A DNA stretch of 41,220 nt from Micromonospora sp. MH99 (GCF_021442385.1 NZ_MUZA01000057.1:1-41220), one strand, 5' to 3'; shown: positions 1 through 8,250, counted from the stretch's first letter. A program made the numbers and translations. The notes: generated from the sequence alone by a model not told the origin.

Positions 1-557
1 GACGGGGTGGCGTCGACGCCCGCAGCGGGCCGTTGGGTGGCCCGAGCCGTGGCGGCGTCGCCGTTCGGCACCGCACCGCCGACACCGTCGCCGGCCCACG
101 GCGCGGTGGCGTCGGGCGCGGTGCCGACGTTCGAGCCGGACGATCGTCGCGCCGACCAGGCCACGGTGAGCGCGCTGAGGGATGCCGCGGCGGCCAGCGC
201 GGCGAGGTACGCCTCGTGGTGCACCGGCGGCACGACGCGCAGCGCCGTGAGCACCCCGAGCACGAGTGCCCCGACCAGCCAGACCCGCCCGGTGGCCCGG
301 ACCGTGGTCGAGCGGGGCAGCACGGCCAGCAGCAGGGCGGGCGTGCCCACCAGCACGACGACGGTCAGGCCGAGCACCGGCCAGAGCCAACCCACCCGGT
401 CCCGTCCGAAGCCGAGCAGCACCTGATCGGTGAGCCAGCCACCGGTCTGGGTGGCCACCGTGACCGCCACGGTCCAGCAGCCGACGAACACGGCCGCGAC
501 CACCGGCCACGGGGAGTTGCGGTCGCCGAGCCCGGGATGCGCAGGTTGACCATGCAT
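1..557 (-). CDS. membrane protein of unknown function, C-terminus cut by the window edge
   Basis: An open frame on the minus strand runs from an ATG at 557 to the window edge without a stop, so about 185 N-terminal residues are seen. The N-terminus (MHGQPAHPGLGDRNSPWP) is short and polar. It is followed by about four hydrophobic stretches, near residues 17-35, 58-80, 90-110 and 115-133, and then a polar Ala/Gly/Thr-rich region. I do not recognise a family and see no catalytic motif. An integral membrane protein with a cytoplasmic or periplasmic tail is inference. It diverges from glpD, and the 179 bases between them carry a strong inverted repeat. No clear Shine-Dalgarno sequence lies before the ATG; a second ATG at 553 is in another frame and opens only a shadow frame. 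Confidence 0.7.
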   Translation of the reverse strand, partial: MHGQPAHPGLGDRNSPWPVVAAVFVGCWTVAVTVATQTGGWLTDQVLLGFGRDRVGWLWPVLGLTVVVLVGTPALLLAVLPRSTTVRATGRVWLVGALVLGVLTALRVVPPVHHEAYLAALAAAASLSALTVAWSARRSSGSNVGTAPDATAPWAGDGVGGAVPNGDAATARATQRPAAGVDATP

Positions 558-606
558 CCGGAAACCCTACGACCACCCCGAGCAGTCGCGAATCGAAGAA
601 CCGCGC

Positions 607-656
607 AGATCCTGGGACAGTTTCCGGCAGCCGCTGACGGAAACTGTCCAAGATCT
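607..656. repeat. 50-nt inverted repeat between divergent genes
   Basis: The left arm at 607-626 (AGATCCTGGGACAGTTTCCG) and the right arm at 638-656 are reverse complements apart from one mismatch and one extra base, around an 11-nt loop. It sits between the starts of the truncated membrane gene and glpD, so it is not at a gene end. It may be a large operator, or a copy of a dispersed REP-like palindrome. Confidence 0.8.
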
Positions 657-724
657 TCCGCGCGGGTCGAGCGGAAGGAGGCGGGCTGCGCGGGCGGCGA
701 ATGCCGACCGGCCGGCACGGCGGT

Positions 725-730
725 TACGGT
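725..730 (+). promoter_or_regulatory. -10 hexamer of glpD, leaderless type
   Basis: TACGGT ends 6 bases before the GTG at 737, with no Shine-Dalgarno sequence between. This spacing puts transcription start at or next to the start codon. No convincing -35 is seen. Confidence 0.55.
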
Positions 731-736
731 GGATGG

Positions 737-2566
737 GTGCGTGACCCCAACATCTCCCGATCCGTCGCCGGGCAGCTCTCGCCGGTCCGCCGTACGGCCG
801 ACCTGCGCCGACTCCGCGCCGAGCGCTTCGACGTGCTGGTCATCGGGGGCGGGGTGACAGGTGCGGGCGCCGCCCTGGACGCGGCGTCCCGGGGCCTGAA
901 GGTGGCCCTCGTCGAGGCCCGCGATTTCGCCTCGGGCACGTCGAGCCGATCCAGCAAGCTCATCCACGGTGGGCTGCGCTACCTGGAGCAGTTGGAGTTC
1001 CACCTGGTCCACGAGGCGCTGACCGAGCGGGGCCTGCTGGCGACCCGGCTCGCGCCGCACCTGGTCCGCCCGGTGCCGTTCCTGGTGCCGCTGCCGGCCG
1101 GCCGCGGCCTGCGGGACCTGCCCGCGCGGATCTTCCGCCGCTCCTACTACGGCGCGGGCGTGGCCACGTACGACGCCTTCGCCGGCCTCTTCGGCGGTGG
1201 CCGGGGCATGCCGCTGCACCGGCACCTGACCCGCGAGGGGGCCCGGCGGATCTTCCCGAGCCTGCGGGCCGACGCGCTGGCCGGGGCGATCCGCTACTAC
1301 GACGGGCAGGTCGACGACGCCCGGCTGGTCGTCACCCTGGCCCGCACCGCGGCCAGCCTCGGCGCCACAGTGGTCAGCAGCGCCCGTGCCGTCGGGCTGA
1401 TCCGCCAGGCGCGGGAGGTCACCGGCGTCCGGGTCCGCGACCTGGAGGCGCCCGCCGGGTCCCCGGACGCCGAGTTCGAGGTGCAGGCCCGCACGGTCAT
1501 CGCCGCCACCGGTGTGTGGAGCGACGACATGTCCCGGATGCTCAACGACGTGGGCCTGCGGCCCGGCGTCCGGGTGCGCGCCTCGAAGGGGGTGCACCTG
1601 GTGGTGCCCCGCTCGGCGATCACCGGCGAGACGGGGCTCATCCTGCGTACGGCACGGTCGGTGCTCTTCGTCATCCCGTGGGGCGGGCACTGGATCATCG
1701 GTACGACGGACACCGACTGGCGACTGGACAGATCCCACCCGGCGGCCTCGGCCAGCGACATCGACTATCTGTTGGAGCAGGTCAACACCGTGCTGGACCG
1801 GCCGTTGACCACCGCCGACATCGAGGGCGTCTACGCCGGGCTGCGGCCGTTGCTGGCCGGTGAGGCCGACTCCACGTCGAAGCTCTCCCGCGAGCACGCC
1901 GTGTTCGAGCCGATGCTCGGGCTGCTGCTGGTGGCCGGCGGTAAGTACACGACGTACCGGGTGATGGCGTCCGACGTGGTCGACCGGGCCGTACGCCGGT
2001 TGGGTGGCGCCCGCGCGTCGCGTACCGCCGACCTGCCGCTGCTCGGCGCGGACGGCTACCCGGCGATGTGGCGCGACCGGGCCGACCTGGCCCGCCGGCA
2101 CGGCGTGCCGGTGGGCGTGGTGGAGCACCTGCTGGAGCGGTACGGCACCCTCACGCTCGACCTGCTGGCGCTGATCGACGCCGACCCGTTGCTGGCGTCC
2201 CCGCTGGCCGGTGCTCCGGAGTACCTGGCGGCGGAGGTCGCCTACGCGGCGCGGGCCGAGGGTGCGCTGCACCTGGAGGACGTGCTGACCCGACGGACCC
2301 GGATCTCCTTCGAGACCAGCCACCGTGGCCTGGAGTCGGCCGAGCACACCGCCGAGCTGATGGGTGCGGTGCTCGGGTGGGACGCGGCGAGGAGCGCCCG
2401 CGAGGTCGAGAACTACCGTGCGCGGGTGGAGGCGGAGCGGCAGTCCCAACTGATGCCGGACGACGCCGGGGCGGACGCGGCCCGACTGGGCGCACCTGAC
2501 GTACGGGGTTACGCGGCGGACCGGGGTGACGACGACCAGGCCGAGCTGCGCCCCACGCCACAATGA
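737..2566 (+). CDS. glpD: aerobic glycerol-3-phosphate dehydrogenase
   Basis: FAD-dependent oxidation of sn-glycerol 3-phosphate to dihydroxyacetone phosphate, passing electrons to the membrane quinone pool. The 609-residue product opens with a dinucleotide-binding fold, VIGGGVTGAGAALDAASRG, near residues 35-53. Next come the family segments SGTSSRSSKLIHGGLRYLEQ and, further on, ATGVWSD and a substrate-domain stretch ending LLVAGGKYTTYRVMA. The C-terminal helical domain (about residues 430-575) is present, followed by a short acidic tail. I chose the GTG at 737 because a -10 hexamer lies 6 bases upstream; an ATG at 701 in the same frame would give 12 more residues but lies upstream of that promoter. 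The gene stands alone. The inverted repeat at 607-656 could be its operator. No glpF or glpK is in view. Confidence 0.95.
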   Translation: MRDPNISRSVAGQLSPVRRTADLRRLRAERFDVLVIGGGVTGAGAALDAASRGLKVALVEARDFASGTSSRSSKLIHGGLRYLEQLEFHLVHEALTERGLLATRLAPHLVRPVPFLVPLPAGRGLRDLPARIFRRSYYGAGVATYDAFAGLFGGGRGMPLHRHLTREGARRIFPSLRADALAGAIRYYDGQVDDARLVVTLARTAASLGATVVSSARAVGLIRQAREVTGVRVRDLEAPAGSPDAEFEVQARTVIAATGVWSDDMSRMLNDVGLRPGVRVRASKGVHLVVPRSAITGETGLILRTARSVLFVIPWGGHWIIGTTDTDWRLDRSHPAASASDIDYLLEQVNTVLDRPLTTADIEGVYAGLRPLLAGEADSTSKLSREHAVFEPMLGLLLVAGGKYTTYRVMASDVVDRAVRRLGGARASRTADLPLLGADGYPAMWRDRADLARRHGVPVGVVEHLLERYGTLTLDLLALIDADPLLASPLAGAPEYLAAEVAYAARAEGALHLEDVLTRRTRISFETSHRGLESAEHTAELMGAVLGWDAARSAREVENYRARVEAERQSQLMPDDAGADAARLGAPDVRGYAADRGDDDQAELRPTPQ

Positions 2567-2642
2567 CCGAAAAGTAACGTTACCGAGTGGTAACTATCGA
2601 TACCGGCCCGGATGGTGGTTTCGAACGCTACCTACGGTGGGG

Positions 2643-2648
2643 TAGGTT
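2643..2648 (+). promoter_or_regulatory. -10 hexamer of the lipoprotein gene, leaderless type
   Basis: TAGGTT ends 7 bases before the GTG at 2656 that begins the signal peptide. A palindrome, GTAACGTTAC at 2574-2583, lies about 60 bases upstream and could be a regulator site. Confidence 0.5.
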
Positions 2649-2655
2649 TCCGCGC

Positions 2656-3192
2656 GTGCTGTACCGCGCGCGCCCCCGTCTCCTCACCCCCCTTCTTGCC
2701 GTGGCGCTCGCCGTCGCCCTGGCCGGGTGTTCGCTGTTCGGCGGCGACGACGCCGACAAGCCGGTCGCCCAACCGCCGGCCGGCTCGGCCGCCGGTGTGC
2801 CGGCGCCCGAGATCCCGACGACAGTCGCCGCGGGCCAGGTCAGCCTGATCCAACGGCTCGGCGCCGACGCCCCGCTGCGCACGTTGAGCGTCGAGCGGGA
2901 CGGCTCATGGCAGTGCCTCGACTGTGCCGGCGACGGGGTCACCTCCCGGGGCAGGCTGGCCGCGGAGCAGACCGAACGCCTCCAGGTCCTCCTCGCCGAT
3001 CCCCGGCTCGCAGAGGAGACCGACCAGGTCCGGCGGTACCGGACCACCTGCATCGACGCGCTGACGTCCAGCCTGCTCACCTCGTCCGGGCTGGTCACCT
3101 CCCAGGACTGCCCGGGTGAGGAGCGCCCGACGGTGGCGGGGGAGATCCTGTTGCTGCTCACCCAGGCGACCCCCGCCGAGGTCAAGGGCTGA
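2656..3192 (+). CDS. secreted lipoprotein of unknown function
   Basis: The 178-residue product starts with a classic type II signal peptide: Arg-rich n-region, hydrophobic core and lipobox LAGC, with the lipidated Cys at residue 25. A Pro/Ala linker follows, then a small domain of about 125 residues with paired cysteines (QCLDCAGDG, TTCIDAL and SQDCPGEE), which suggests disulfides outside the membrane. I do not recognise the family. An in-frame GTG at 2587 would put 23 residues before the signal peptide; the GTG at 2656 has a -10 hexamer 7 bases upstream and gives a normal signal peptide, so it is preferred. The gene ends 9 bases from the convergent FAD oxidase gene, with no hairpin between them. 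Confidence 0.75.
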   Translation: MLYRARPRLLTPLLAVALAVALAGCSLFGGDDADKPVAQPPAGSAAGVPAPEIPTTVAAGQVSLIQRLGADAPLRTLSVERDGSWQCLDCAGDGVTSRGRLAAEQTERLQVLLADPRLAEETDQVRRYRTTCIDALTSSLLTSSGLVTSQDCPGEERPTVAGEILLLLTQATPAEVKG

Positions 3193-3201
3193 CGCGGCCC
3201 G

Positions 3202-4602
3202 TCAGAGCACCTTGCCCGGGTTGAGCAGGCCGGCCGGGTCCAGCGCCGCCTTGATGGCCTGGTGCACCCGGACGCCGACCGGGCCGATCTCGGCCGCCAG
3301 CCAGTCCCGCTTGAGCAGCCCCACTCCGTGCTCGCCGGTGCAGGTGCCCCCCAGGGCCAGGCCGAGCCGCATGATCTCGTCGAACGCCCGCCGGCCCCGC
3401 TCCACGCTCGCCGGGTCGGCCCGGTCGACGACGATGTTCGGGTGCATGTTGCCGTCCCCGGCGTGCCCCACCACACCGATCGGCACGTCGCAGTCCGCCG
3501 CGATCCGGGCCACCCCGTCCAGCAGTTCGGCGAGAGCGCCCCGCGGCACCGCCACATCGTCGATCACCAGGCCGCCGTTGCCACCCGGGTGGGTGTCGGC
3601 GGCGAACTTCTCCATCGCCGGGTGGGCCAGGCGGCGGGCCTGCAACAACGCCGCGGCCTCCAGCGCGTCGGTGGCCGCGTAGACCTCCTCGGCGCCAGCC
3701 GCCTCGCACACCTCGGCCAGGGCCGCCAGGTCGTCGCCCGCCCGGTCGCCGGTGTCGGCGGCGGCCAGCAACACCGCCTGCGCGTCGGTCCGCAGCCCCA
3801 TCGGCTGGTACGCCTCGATCGCCCGCAGGTGGGTCTGGTCCAGCAGTTCCAGCAGGCTGGGCGTGAGGCCCCGCGCGGCGATCCGGGCCACCGCCGTGCC
3901 GGCCGCCGCAGTGGAGCCGAAGACCGCCACCAGGGTCAGCGAGTCGGCCGGGGCCGGCCGCAGCGCCACGGTCACCTCGGTGATCACCCCGAGGGTGCCC
4001 TCCGAGCCGACGAAGAGCCGCGTCAGGTCGTAACCGGCCACCCCCTTGGCGGTACGCCGCCCGGTGCGCAGCACCTCGCCGGAGGCGAGCACCACCTCCA
4101 GGCCGAGCACGTACTCGGTGGTCACGCCGTACTTCACGCAGCACATGCCGCCGGCGTTGGTGGCCACGTTGCCGCCGATCGTGGACGACTCCCAGGAGCC
4201 GGGGTCCGGCGGGTACCAGAGGCCCTGCTTGGCGACCGCCGCGGCGAGCGCGGCGTTGACCACGCCGGGCTGGACCACGGCGATACGGCCCACCGGGTCG
4301 ATCTCGCGGATCTCGTCCATCGCGACGGTGCTGATCACCACCGCGCCGTCCACCGCGTTCGCCGCGCCGGCCAGCCCGGTCCGCGCGCCCTGCGGCACCA
4401 CAGGTACGCCGTGCCGTGCCGCCGCCCGGATCACCGCCACCACCTGCTCGGTGGTGCGGGGACGGGTCACCACTGCCGGGACTCCGGCGGCGCAGAGGTC
4501 TGCCTCGTCGCGCTGGTGCAGGCGCAGCAGGTCCGGGTCGGTGAGCACGGCGTTCTCGCCCAGGGCGGCGCGCAGGTCGTCGAGGAGTCCGGTGGGGGCC
4601 AT
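3202..4602 (-). CDS. FAD-linked oxidase of the GlcD / D-lactate dehydrogenase family
   Basis: Probably a 2-hydroxyacid dehydrogenase acting on glycolate, D-lactate or D-2-hydroxyglutarate. The 466-residue product has the PCMH-type FAD-binding domain at about residues 35-215, with PQGARTGLAGAANA and DPGSWESSTIGGNVATNAGG. The FAD-oxidase C-terminal domain follows, with GHAGDGNMHPNIV and TGEHGVGLLKRDWL, and the protein ends at LNPGKVL, as is usual in the family. Length is normal. The ATG at 4602 is preferred over the upstream ATG at 4638 because TAGCCT lies 7 bases before it. No glcE or glcF-like subunit is adjacent, so a single-subunit enzyme is likely. The substrate cannot be told from sequence. 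Confidence 0.88.
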   Translation of the reverse strand: MAPTGLLDDLRAALGENAVLTDPDLLRLHQRDEADLCAAGVPAVVTRPRTTEQVVAVIRAAARHGVPVVPQGARTGLAGAANAVDGAVVISTVAMDEIREIDPVGRIAVVQPGVVNAALAAAVAKQGLWYPPDPGSWESSTIGGNVATNAGGMCCVKYGVTTEYVLGLEVVLASGEVLRTGRRTAKGVAGYDLTRLFVGSEGTLGVITEVTVALRPAPADSLTLVAVFGSTAAAGTAVARIAARGLTPSLLELLDQTHLRAIEAYQPMGLRTDAQAVLLAAADTGDRAGDDLAALAEVCEAAGAEEVYAATDALEAAALLQARRLAHPAMEKFAADTHPGGNGGLVIDDVAVPRGALAELLDGVARIAADCDVPIGVVGHAGDGNMHPNIVVDRADPASVERGRRAFDEIMRLGLALGGTCTGEHGVGLLKRDWLAAEIGPVGVRVHQAIKAALDPAGLLNPGKVL

Positions 4603-4609
4603 GCCGCCG

Positions 4610-4615
4610 AGGCTA
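4610..4615 (-). promoter_or_regulatory. -10 hexamer of the GlcD-like gene, leaderless type
   Basis: On the minus strand TAGCCT ends 7 bases before the ATG at 4602, which supports that start over the ATG at 4638. The divergent DUF4031 promoter begins about 30 bases away. Confidence 0.55.
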
Positions 4616-4645
4616 GGTCGCCGACCACCGATCATCAACGCGGGC

Positions 4646-4651
4646 TAGCTT
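4646..4651 (+). promoter_or_regulatory. -10 hexamer of the DUF4031 gene, leaderless type
   Basis: TAGCTT ends 7 bases before the ATG at 4659. The longer frame from 4650 would begin inside this hexamer, so ATG 4659 is chosen. Confidence 0.55.
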
Positions 4652-4658
4652 GGGCACC

Positions 4659-4943
4659 ATGCTCTACCTGGACCGGCCGGCCTGGCCGTGGCGCGGTCGA
4701 CTCTGGTCGCACCTGATCAGCGACGTCTCCTACGCCGAGTTGCACGCCTTCGCCGAGGCGCTTGGCGCACCCCGGCGCGGCTTCGACCGGGACCACTACG
4801 ACATCCCGGCCGACCGGTTCGCGGCGGCGGTGTGGCTCGGGGCCCGGGTGGTGCCGAGCCGGGAACTCGTCAGGTTGCTGCGCGACGCGGGACTGCGTCG
4901 CCCGAAGCACCTCGTCACGCCGCGTTCGTCGGCGATCCGCTGA
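4659..4943 (+). CDS. DUF4031 domain protein
   Basis: A 94-residue soluble protein that begins MLYLDRPAWPWRGRLWSHLI, the conserved opening of DUF4031. It continues with SYAELHAFAEALG and the HYDIPADRF segment. The biochemical role of this domain is not known to me. The Asp, Trp and His residues are conserved in the family, but I cannot assign a reaction. The last 29 bases overlap the 3' end of the convergent HD phosphohydrolase gene. My recollection that DUF4031 and HD-domain genes are often neighbours in actinobacteria suggests a shared role, but that is inference. The start is set by the -10 hexamer at 4646-4651. Confidence 0.85.
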   Translation: MLYLDRPAWPWRGRLWSHLISDVSYAELHAFAEALGAPRRGFDRDHYDIPADRFAAAVWLGARVVPSRELVRLLRDAGLRRPKHLVTPRSSAIR

Positions 4944-5589
4944 GTGCGGCCAGCTCACGGCGCAGGTTGTCGCGGGCCGGCTGCTCCCACCGGTCGGCGA
5001 GCGGCGGCAGCCGGAACAGCGCGGGCAGCGCCAGCAGCCCGGTGAGCACGGCGGCCCGTCCCGTCCGGAAGGCCGAATCGGGCACGTGCGCGTACTCCCG
5101 CCGGATCGCCGCCGCGTAGCTGTCGTAGGCGGCCGGCGGCCCGGCCAGCACGGCGAGGTCCGCGTCACAGAGCAGGGCGCCGTCGCGGTCGCCAGGGCCC
5201 ACGGCGTGCCCGGCGGTGAGCAGGACCAACCGGCGCACCTCGGCCACCGCGGGCGCCGGCACCCCGAGCCCGGTGAGCAGGTTCCCGGCCAGCGCAGCGC
5301 TCTCCCGCTCGTTGGTGTCGCCGGGGGCCCGCGGGTCGTAGACCGCGTCGTGGCACCAGGCGGCCAACCGGACCAGGTCGGGCCGGTCGGCCGACGCGGC
5401 GTGCCGATCCACCACATCGAGGACGGCGCTCAGGTGCGCCACCGTGTGGTACTGCCGGTGCGGCTCCCGCCACCGGGCCAGCAGCTCCTCCCCGGCCCGG
5501 GTGGAGCGCTCGTCGGGTCTCGCCCCGGCGTCACGGGCCGCCGCCCGCCACCGGTCCAGCAGATCGGCCACCGCCCGAGTCTGCCGCAT
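4915..5589 (-). CDS. HD-superfamily predicted metal-dependent phosphohydrolase
   Basis: The 224-residue product has the HD-domain metal ligands in order: YHTVAHL near residues 47-53, WCHDAVYDP near 78-86, and LLCDADLAVLA near 140. It lacks nuclease or signalling partner domains and resembles the stand-alone family often annotated as predicted metal-dependent HD phosphohydrolase (COG4339-like). Substrate unknown. The start ATG at 5589 gives MRQTRAVADLLDRW; no strong Shine-Dalgarno or -10 is visible there, so the exact start is uncertain. Its 3' end overlaps DUF4031 by 29 bases in tail-to-tail orientation, and its 5' end is 57 bases from the divergent FUSC gene. Confidence 0.85.
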   Translation of the reverse strand: MRQTRAVADLLDRWRAAARDAGARPDERSTRAGEELLARWREPHRQYHTVAHLSAVLDVVDRHAASADRPDLVRLAAWCHDAVYDPRAPGDTNERESAALAGNLLTGLGVPAPAVAEVRRLVLLTAGHAVGPGDRDGALLCDADLAVLAGPPAAYDSYAAAIRREYAHVPDSAFRTGRAAVLTGLLALPALFRLPPLADRWEQPARDNLRRELAALSGSPTNAA

Positions 5590-5646
5590 CCGTGCGCCGC
5601 ACGCGGGAGAGAGGATTCAGGCCCCCCGCCACGGGTAGTCGCGCCC

Positions 5647-6912
5647 ATGGCGGTGGCCCGGGACAAGAAACCTCCGGTGGTACGGCGTACCCCGCTGCGC
5701 GAGGGCCTGGTGGACGTCGACGGGGCGCGCATCGCCGAAGCCACCCAGCAACTGCGGCACCGCGGCCGGGCCACCCTGCACGACCGGCTGCACCGGGTGC
5801 GGATGGCGGGTGGGCTGGCCGTCCAGGCCGGGTTGGCGGCCGGGCTGGCGTACCTCGTCTCGCACAAGTTGCTCGGCAACCCGCAGCCGGTCTTCGCGCC
5901 GATCTCCGCGGTCGGCACGCTCGCCGCGTCGGTCGGGCAGCGGTTCCGCCGGACCGTCGAGCTGATCGTCGGGGTGGGCGTCGGGGTGTTCGTCGGCGAC
6001 CTCCTGATCTACTTCCTCGGCACCGGGGCGTGGCAGCTCGGCCTGGTGGTCACGGTGGCGATCCTGCTCACCATCTTCGCCGGGGCGAGCGTGGCCATCG
6101 TCATCCAGGCCGCCGCCACGGCGGTGCTGATCGTGACGTTGAGCCCGTCCACCCAGAACCTGGAGATCCCCCGCTTCGTCGACGCCTTCCTCGGCGGCGG
6201 CATCGCGCTGCTGGTGACGGCTGTCCTGTTGCCGCTGAACCCACTGCGTGTGATCAACCGGGCCGCCCGGCCGGCGCTGGACCTGCTCGCCGCCCAGCTC
6301 GACGCCACCGCCGACGGGCTGCGCGACCGGGACCGGGCCGGCATCCAGCGGGCGCTGGAGCGGCTGCGCAACAACAAGGACGAGCTGGCCACCCTGGCCG
6401 AGGCGATCGAGGGCGCGAAGGAGACGGCCACCCTGTCGCCGGCCCGCTGGCACCGCCGCGGCGAGCTGATCCACTACGCGGAGGCGGCCGACCCGATCGA
6501 CCGCGCCATGCGTAACAGCGGCACGCTGATCCGCCGGTCCGTCACCCTGATCGAGGACGACGAGCCGGTGCCGGATCCGATGCCGGACGCGATCGGCCAC
6601 CTCGCCGAATCGGTCCGGCTGCTCAAGCACGAGTTCGCGGCGGGCGAGGAGCCGCAGAAGGCACGGGAGCGCTCGCTGCGGGCCGTCAGCGAGGCCGGCC
6701 GGGCGTACGGGGCGGGGGTCGGCTTCTCCGGGAGTGTCGTGATCGCCCAGATCCGGACCACGGCGAGTGACCTGCTGGTGGCCTCCGGGGTCGAGCAGGA
6801 GGAGGCGAACCGGTGGATCCGGACGGCCTTCGGGGAGCAGGAACGGCCGGTCGGCGAACCGGCCGAGCCGGGCGAGGCGCCGAAGCCACCCACCGCCCCG
6901 CCGGTCGGCTGA
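5647..6912 (+). CDS. FUSC / aromatic acid exporter family membrane protein
   Basis: The 421-residue product has a basic cytoplasmic N-terminus of about 60 residues, then about five or six membrane segments between residues 60 and 200. The FUSC-like stretches are NPQPVFAPISAVGTLAASVGQRFRRTVELIVGVGVG and ILLTIFAGASVAIVIQAA, each read here only in part as landmarks. A long, mostly helical cytoplasmic domain follows (about 205-380) and a Pro/Glu-rich tail. Relatives include fusaric acid resistance and YccS-like proteins; efflux of aromatic acids is inferred from family only. The ATG at 5647 is preceded by TAGTCG 5 bases upstream, a possible weak leaderless -10. The much longer open frame reaching upstream to 4762 is a shadow. 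Confidence 0.85.
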   Translation: MAVARDKKPPVVRRTPLREGLVDVDGARIAEATQQLRHRGRATLHDRLHRVRMAGGLAVQAGLAAGLAYLVSHKLLGNPQPVFAPISAVGTLAASVGQRFRRTVELIVGVGVGVFVGDLLIYFLGTGAWQLGLVVTVAILLTIFAGASVAIVIQAAATAVLIVTLSPSTQNLEIPRFVDAFLGGGIALLVTAVLLPLNPLRVINRAARPALDLLAAQLDATADGLRDRDRAGIQRALERLRNNKDELATLAEAIEGAKETATLSPARWHRRGELIHYAEAADPIDRAMRNSGTLIRRSVTLIEDDEPVPDPMPDAIGHLAESVRLLKHEFAAGEEPQKARERSLRAVSEAGRAYGAGVGFSGSVVIAQIRTTASDLLVASGVEQEEANRWIRTAFGEQERPVGEPAEPGEAPKPPTAPPVG

Positions 6913-6960
6913 GCGCGGGCGGCGGGCGTCCGGGGCGCGACTCAGCCCGGCGCACGCGCA

Positions 6961-6990
6961 GGCTCAAGCCAGCTCGGCTCAGGCCAGCTC
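6961..6990. repeat. 15-bp tandem duplication that includes a stop codon
   Basis: GGCTCAAGCCAGCTC at 6961-6975 and GGCTCAGGCCAGCTC at 6976-6990 are tandem copies with one difference. On the minus strand each reads Glu-Leu-Ala-stop, so the desulfurase reading frame ends twice, 15 bases apart. Confidence 0.8.
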
Positions 6991-8247
6991 GGCGAGCGCG
7001 GCCAGTAGGCGGTCGACCTGGGCGGCGGTGCTGCCCAGGCCGATGCTGGCGCGCAACGCGGTCGGCGGAAGATCCCGCCGGCCGGTACGCCCGGCGGCCT
7101 CGCCGAGCAGCCGCCGGGCCAGCGGGTGGGCGCAGAACAACCCGTCCCGTACGCCGATCCGGTGTTCGGCGGCCAGTCGGGCGGCCACCGCGGCGGAGTC
7201 CCGGCCGGCGACCACGAACGAGACGATGCCGACCCGGGGCGCGTCGGGGCCGAACGTGCGCAACTCCACCACGTGCGGCAGGGCGGCGAGGCCGGTGCGC
7301 AGCCGGGCCAGCAGCGCCTGTTCCCGGGCGGCCAGCGCGACCCGGTCGGCGTCGGCCAGCGCCGCGCACACCGCAGCCAACGCCACCGCGCCCAGCAGAT
7401 TCGGGGTTCCGCCCTCGTGTCGGGCCGGGCCGTTCGCCCAGGTCACGTCGTGGGTGGCCGGCCCGACGTGGCTGGTGGCGCCGCCGCCGGCGAGGTACGG
7501 CGCGGCGGCGTCCAACCAGTCCGTGCGGCCGATGAGCACACCCGTGCCGAACGGGGCGTACAGCTTGTGGCCGGAGACGGCCAGGTAGTCCACGTCGAGC
7601 GTGTGCATGTCGACCGGGGCGTGCGGGGCGAGCTGCGCGGCGTCGAGCACGATCCGGGCGTTGTGCAGGTGGGCCACCCGGGCCAGCTCGGCGACCGGCC
7701 ACAGCTCCCCGGTCACGTTGCTCGCCCCGGTCACGGCGACCAGCACCGGCAGCGCGGGGTTGCTGTCGCGGCGCAGCTCGGTGAGGGCGGCGGCGAGAGC
7801 GCGGACCGCACCGGCCGGGTCGGCGGGCACCGGCAGGCGCACCGAGCCGCGTGGCCAGGGCAGCAGGTTGGCGTGGTGCTCACCCGCGAAGGTGACGACT
7901 GTCGTGCCGGCGGGCAGCGCCCGGGCCAGCAGGTTGAGGGCGTCGGTGGTGTTCCGGGTGAAGATCACGTGGTCGTCGGCGCGGGCGCCGAAGAAGTCAC
8001 CTACCGTCTGCCGGGCCCGCTCGTAGGCCAGGGTGCAGCGCCGCGACAGCGCTCCCGCGCCGCGGTGCACGCTGGCGTACCAGGGAAGCAGTTCGGTGAC
8101 CGCGTCGGCCGCGGCCCGCGCGCACGGCGCGGTGGCCGCGTAGTCGAGGTTGATCTCGCCGGGCACGCCGAGCACGTCGAGCGCCGCCGACGGCTGGGGC
8201 GCGACGGTGGGCAGGGCGGGGAGCGAGGGTACGAGGGTGACGGACAC
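6979..8247 (-). CDS. class V aminotransferase, SufS/CsdA-type cysteine desulfurase, controlled by a SAM-IV riboswitch
   Basis: PLP enzyme expected to remove sulfur from cysteine (or a related substrate). The 422-residue product has NLDYAATAP near residues 33-41, FTRNTTDALNLLA at 96-108, GEHHANLLPW at 122-131, the cofactor aspartate in VLDAAQLAPH at 200-209, and the PLP lysine K228 in VSGHKLY. A SufS-like active-site loop, VRDGLFCAHPL, carries C372. The start is the GTG at 8247: GGAGG lies 7 bases upstream, and everything from 8258 to 8414 is a riboswitch that happens to remain open in this frame. The longest open frame (ATG at 8385) would translate the riboswitch and is wrong. No sufBCD genes are adjacent, so it is not the housekeeping Suf enzyme. 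Riboswitch control ties it to methionine/cysteine economy. Confidence 0.92.
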   Translation of the reverse strand: MSVTLVPSLPALPTVAPQPSAALDVLGVPGEINLDYAATAPCARAAADAVTELLPWYASVHRGAGALSRRCTLAYERARQTVGDFFGARADDHVIFTRNTTDALNLLARALPAGTTVVTFAGEHHANLLPWPRGSVRLPVPADPAGAVRALAAALTELRRDSNPALPVLVAVTGASNVTGELWPVAELARVAHLHNARIVLDAAQLAPHAPVDMHTLDVDYLAVSGHKLYAPFGTGVLIGRTDWLDAAAPYLAGGGATSHVGPATHDVTWANGPARHEGGTPNLLGAVALAAVCAALADADRVALAAREQALLARLRTGLAALPHVVELRTFGPDAPRVGIVSFVVAGRDSAAVAARLAAEHRIGVRDGLFCAHPLARRLLGEAAGRTGRRDLPPTALRASIGLGSTAAQVDRLLAALAELA

Positions 8248-8250
8248 GCC

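Noticed and set aside
365..2563. 732-codon open frame opposite glpD
   Set aside because: Arg/Gly/His-rich shadow of glpD created by GC-rich third positions; no domain, and the plus-strand frame has a full GlpD sequence.
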